A stretch of 64,000 nucleotides of DNA, from contig NZ_JAMPKJ010000022.1 in assembly GCF_039962115.1 (NCBI RefSeq), positions 1-64,000 of the forward strand, in the 5' to 3' direction. This document shows, in pieces, positions 61,732 to 64,000 of this stretch. Positions within the stretch are counted from its first letter, which is position 1. Every line of letters begins with the position of its first letter. The translations under genes were made by a program, and so were the position numbers. A model generated the notes under the pieces. That model saw only the letters and a program-made list of their open reading frames with translations. It did no database searches and was not told the origin of the DNA. The DNA comes from Funiculus sociatus GB2-C1 (GTDB lineage Bacteria; Cyanobacteriota; Cyanobacteriia; Cyanobacteriales; FACHB-T130).

Positions 61732-61795
61732 TGCTGCCTACTTGCGTTACGAATACTTACTATTAATTACCGCTTACTACTGCTCTAAGAAAGTA

Positions 61796-61950
61796 GTAGG
61801 TTGGGTTGAGGAACGAAACCCAACATCAACAAGCATTTGTTCGGTTGCGGGATAGAGTTAACCTAACCTAGAATTATTTTTAACTGTTTTATCAGCGAAA
61901 CCCAATAAAATCCTCATAAAGTTGGGTTTCGTGGACTCAAACCAACCTAC
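61796..61950. repeat. 155-base element with GTAGGTTGG ends
   Basis: Left end GTAGGTTGGGTTGAGG with CGAAACCCAAC; right end GTTGGGTTTCG with CTCAAACCAACCTAC. The ends are inverted repeats with few mismatches. The left end matches the 61041 repeat. Confidence 0.75.
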
Positions 61951-61976
61951 ACGATCTTACATATCTTTGTTAGTTT

Positions 61977-62372
61977 ATGTCCATTGACTCTCTCGAACAC
62001 TATACCTTTACTCTACAGTCTTTGAAAAACTATACTTTTACTGTAAGTATGTTCTGCGGGTATGATCAGCAAGGAAATAATTGGAAAGAACCAGAAATTA
62101 CATCCATGCGTAAGAAAGGTTTAATAATTAAAGAGTATGCCGTAAAAACCGTTTTCTTTGAAAATATACTTCTTGGCTACATACAGGAATGCTTAGACGG
62201 TACTTGGTCTGCACATAGCCCATATAATGCTTTAAGTGTGGGTGATATGGAAATTTCTGGCTTCATTGATGAGGTTTACGCTGTGCGGTATCTGCATCAA
62301 GTGACGAAAGCAAATTATCCAGACGAGATTGGGGACTTTAGTTGTCTTCCTTGGGAGAAAGAAAACTCCTAG
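61977..62372 (+). CDS. Uncharacterised protein
   Basis: 131 aa, soluble. Begins MSIDSLEHYTFTLQSLKNYT; a duplicated YTFT motif opens the protein. The centre reads TVFFENILLGYIQECLDGTW and the end is acidic. No family recognised. It could be accessory DNA, since it lies among repeats and broken genes. Confidence 0.5.
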   Translation: MSIDSLEHYTFTLQSLKNYTFTVSMFCGYDQQGNNWKEPEITSMRKKGLIIKEYAVKTVFFENILLGYIQECLDGTWSAHSPYNALSVGDMEISGFIDEVYAVRYLHQVTKANYPDEIGDFSCLPWEKENS

Positions 62373-62422
62373 ATTTAAACCACAATGCTTATCGTTTAAC
62401 TACTGTTAAGAACAGGGTTATT

Positions 62423-62542
62423 TCATTCTGAATAAGTCTTTGAGTGTGTTAAGACTAAAGCCAGCACGTCGTTGGGCTTCGTTCCGCCAGTGAAATCTTT
62501 TTCTCCCCCAGCGTACTTTCTGAGCAATTCTTCTCTATCCAT
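62423..62542 (-). pseudogene. Truncated N-terminus like a pentapeptide-repeat protein
   Basis: ATG at 62542 with GAGGTG upstream, then MDREELLRKYAGGEKDFTGG, like the N-terminal cap of cyanobacterial pentapeptide-repeat proteins. After about 19 residues the frame leaves this pattern and stops. The repeat region is missing. The 3' part (GGAACGAAGCCCAACG) resembles the dispersed repeats nearby, which may have interrupted the gene. Confidence 0.4.
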
Positions 62543-62733
62543 AACTCGACACCTCAAGTAATTAATCAACTCAACCATAGCCCAAGGAATATTTGGTCAA
62601 ACCTACCCACTACGAGGGGATGTGATCGCATCCCCTGCATAAAACGCGATCGCGTTCTCGTGTCAAAGAGCGATCGCATAAGCTAAAACAAGGTAGTCCC
62701 CTCTACAGCTGTTGGTTTTAGTTGGAAACAACA

Positions 62734-64000
62734 ATGCAAACATCCTCTGCTACTCCCTCCGCTTGGCAACGGCTGAAAAATCGCGAAATTGACTGCGAAC
62801 AAGCCCTAAAACTCCTGATCGACGAGCAAGGAAGTGTTAACCTAGCTCTACTTGACCGAGAAGTGAGTTATCGGTTTTTTAGGGAATTTCAGGATAGAAA
62901 AGTTTTGCCCCCAGTGGTTCCGCTGCTACTCTGGCGAAACTGCTACTACCTGGGAAGCCCGAAAACTGTGTCGTTGGAAGCTATCAAAGAAATAAGCGAT
63001 CGCACCTTCACCGACATTAAAGTTATCCCAATTGCCGACAAAAGTTATCGCACCTGGTATCACACTCAAAATCTTAACCCCAACTCCATTTCCTCGGCTC
63101 CTCTGGTAAATCCCCTCACCGGAGAACAGGAACAAGAAAACATCAGCGAAACCACAGAACTATACCTTTCCAAAGCAGTTGACCAAATTGGGCGGATTAA
63201 AACCCTAATTTCCGGCGCATTGCGGAACCGCGCCAGCGACATCCACATGGAACCCGCGCCAGAAGGCTTAAGAGTCCGTTATCGCATTGATGGCGTACTG
63301 CGAGATATTACCACCCTGCCGCTCAATGTTAGCCGCAAGGTAATCGTCGCCCTGAAAGTCATGTCTGAAATAGACATCGCTGAAAGCCGCCGTCCCCAGG
63401 ATGGACGAATTGGAGAAAAATACGCTTCTGGGGAAGAATTAGAACTGGGAATGGATATGCGGGTCAGTACCCTCCCCTGTGTTGGTGGGGAAAAAGCCGT
63501 AATTCGCTTACTCCCGCGCAAAAATCCCTTTTCTAAAATCCAAAACTTAGGCTTCACTCCCACAACTCTCGAAACTTACAAAAACTGGTTGGAACAGCCG
63601 CAGGGAATGATCATCCTCACAGGCCCCACAGGGAGTGGTAAAACCAGTACGCTGTACACCAGTCTGCAATCCGTCGCCAAGGAACACGTCAATGTAGTGA
63701 CGGTAGAAGACCCGGTGGAGTACATTTTGCCCCGCATCACCCAAACCCAGGTGAATGAAGCCGCGGGGATGACTTTTGCTGCTGGTTTACGGGCAATTTT
63801 GCGCCAAGATCCGGATATCATCATGGTGGGAGAAGTCCGCGACCATGAAACCGCAGAGACAGCCGTTAGAGCAGCGCTCACCGGTCACTTAGTTTTTACC
63901 ACCCTGCACACTAATGATGCTCCTGGTGCTATTCCCAGAATCAAAGATATTGGCCCAGATCCCGGCTTAATCAGCGATGCTCTCTTGGGAATTGTAGCGC
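62734..64000 (+). CDS. GspE/PilB-type secretion or pilus ATPase (5' part)
   Basis: ATG at 62734, open to the window end (422 codons seen). An unusual N-terminal 130 residues (WQRLKNREIDCEQALKLLID; PVVPLLLWRNCYYLGSP) precede the ATPase. N2-type block: RNRASDIHMEPAPEGLRVRY, then Walker A ILTGPTGSGKTSTLYTSL, Asp box VTVEDPVEYILPR, Walker B ILRQDPDIIMVGEVRD and His box TGHLVFTTLHTNDAPG. Such ATPases power type IV pilus extension or secretion. It may be the second pilB-like copy of cyanobacteria rather than the main pilB, whose N-terminus I remember as different. Confidence 0.9.
   Translation, partial: MQTSSATPSAWQRLKNREIDCEQALKLLIDEQGSVNLALLDREVSYRFFREFQDRKVLPPVVPLLLWRNCYYLGSPKTVSLEAIKEISDRTFTDIKVIPIADKSYRTWYHTQNLNPNSISSAPLVNPLTGEQEQENISETTELYLSKAVDQIGRIKTLISGALRNRASDIHMEPAPEGLRVRYRIDGVLRDITTLPLNVSRKVIVALKVMSEIDIAESRRPQDGRIGEKYASGEELELGMDMRVSTLPCVGGEKAVIRLLPRKNPFSKIQNLGFTPTTLETYKNWLEQPQGMIILTGPTGSGKTSTLYTSLQSVAKEHVNVVTVEDPVEYILPRITQTQVNEAAGMTFAAGLRAILRQDPDIIMVGEVRDHETAETAVRAALTGHLVFTTLHTNDAPGAIPRIKDIGPDPGLISDALLGIVA

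Overview
The window is chromosomal DNA from a cyanobacterium, most likely a filamentous one. The octamer GCGATCGC (HIP1) recurs throughout, in genes and between them. Marker genes are a CP12 regulator of the Calvin cycle, a Psb35-like photosystem II protein, a plastoquinol-oxidase-type alternative oxidase, several cyanobacteria-specific families (DUF1823, DUF3177 and DUF3352 types), and a cluster resembling hpsL-hpsN-hpsO-hpsP for hormogonium polysaccharide. Intergenic DNA is rich in small repeats: HIP1-centred palindromes, heptanucleotide tandem repeats, fold-back elements and short dispersed palindromes. I cannot name the genus from this sequence.

Layout. 1-158: tail of an IS5-type transposase. 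0.4-15.8 kb: housekeeping and sensory genes. These include two histidine kinases (the first with a degenerate ATPase domain), a duplicated glycine-zipper stress protein, a BON lipoprotein, bioF with a Uma2-type neighbour, a DUF3352 protein, a rhodanese, hrcA, and three tandem paralogous six-TM membrane proteins. 15.9-17.5 kb: a TnpB-only IS200/IS605-type element with recognisable hairpin ends and a rearranged 3' part. 17.6-24.3 kb: radical SAM protein, SemiSWEET, a class A PBP with a long Arg/Ser tail, Psb35, and a secreted protein. 24.7-28.2 kb: an accessory, defence-like block with a NACHT NTPase carrying a low-complexity repeat array, a small membrane protein divergent from it, and a PemK/MazF-type toxin-antitoxin pair. 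28.4-33.3 kb: SbcC, alternative oxidase, a 53-aa membrane protein and a secreted protein.

33.6-36.4 kb: a leftward operon of hisG, a small acidic protein and an ABC exporter, with heptamer repeats in its spacer and inside the exporter gene. 36.6-39.8 kb: a PEP-CTERM 5'-nucleotidase divergent from an OmpR-type regulator, with PHO-box-like repeats between them. 40-50.7 kb: DUF3177, CP12, FIST protein, two tandem hexapeptide acyltransferases, metallophosphoesterase, trmB, a PMT-type glycosyltransferase and an AzgA-type purine permease. 51-55.2 kb: a conserved small protein, a HAMP histidine kinase and glmM. 55.4-61 kb: methyltransferase remnant and the hps cluster (polymerase/ligase-like membrane protein and three glycosyltransferases). 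61-64 kb: repeats, a short Uma2 protein, an orphan gene, and the start of a GspE/PilB-type ATPase that runs off the window.

Functional links: the hps cluster and the PilB-type ATPase both point to gliding or surface motility. The nucleotidase, regulator and PHO-like sites suggest phosphate scavenging. The NACHT and toxin-antitoxin block and the TnpB element are the main accessory features. No rRNA or tRNA gene and no CRISPR array was found by eye.
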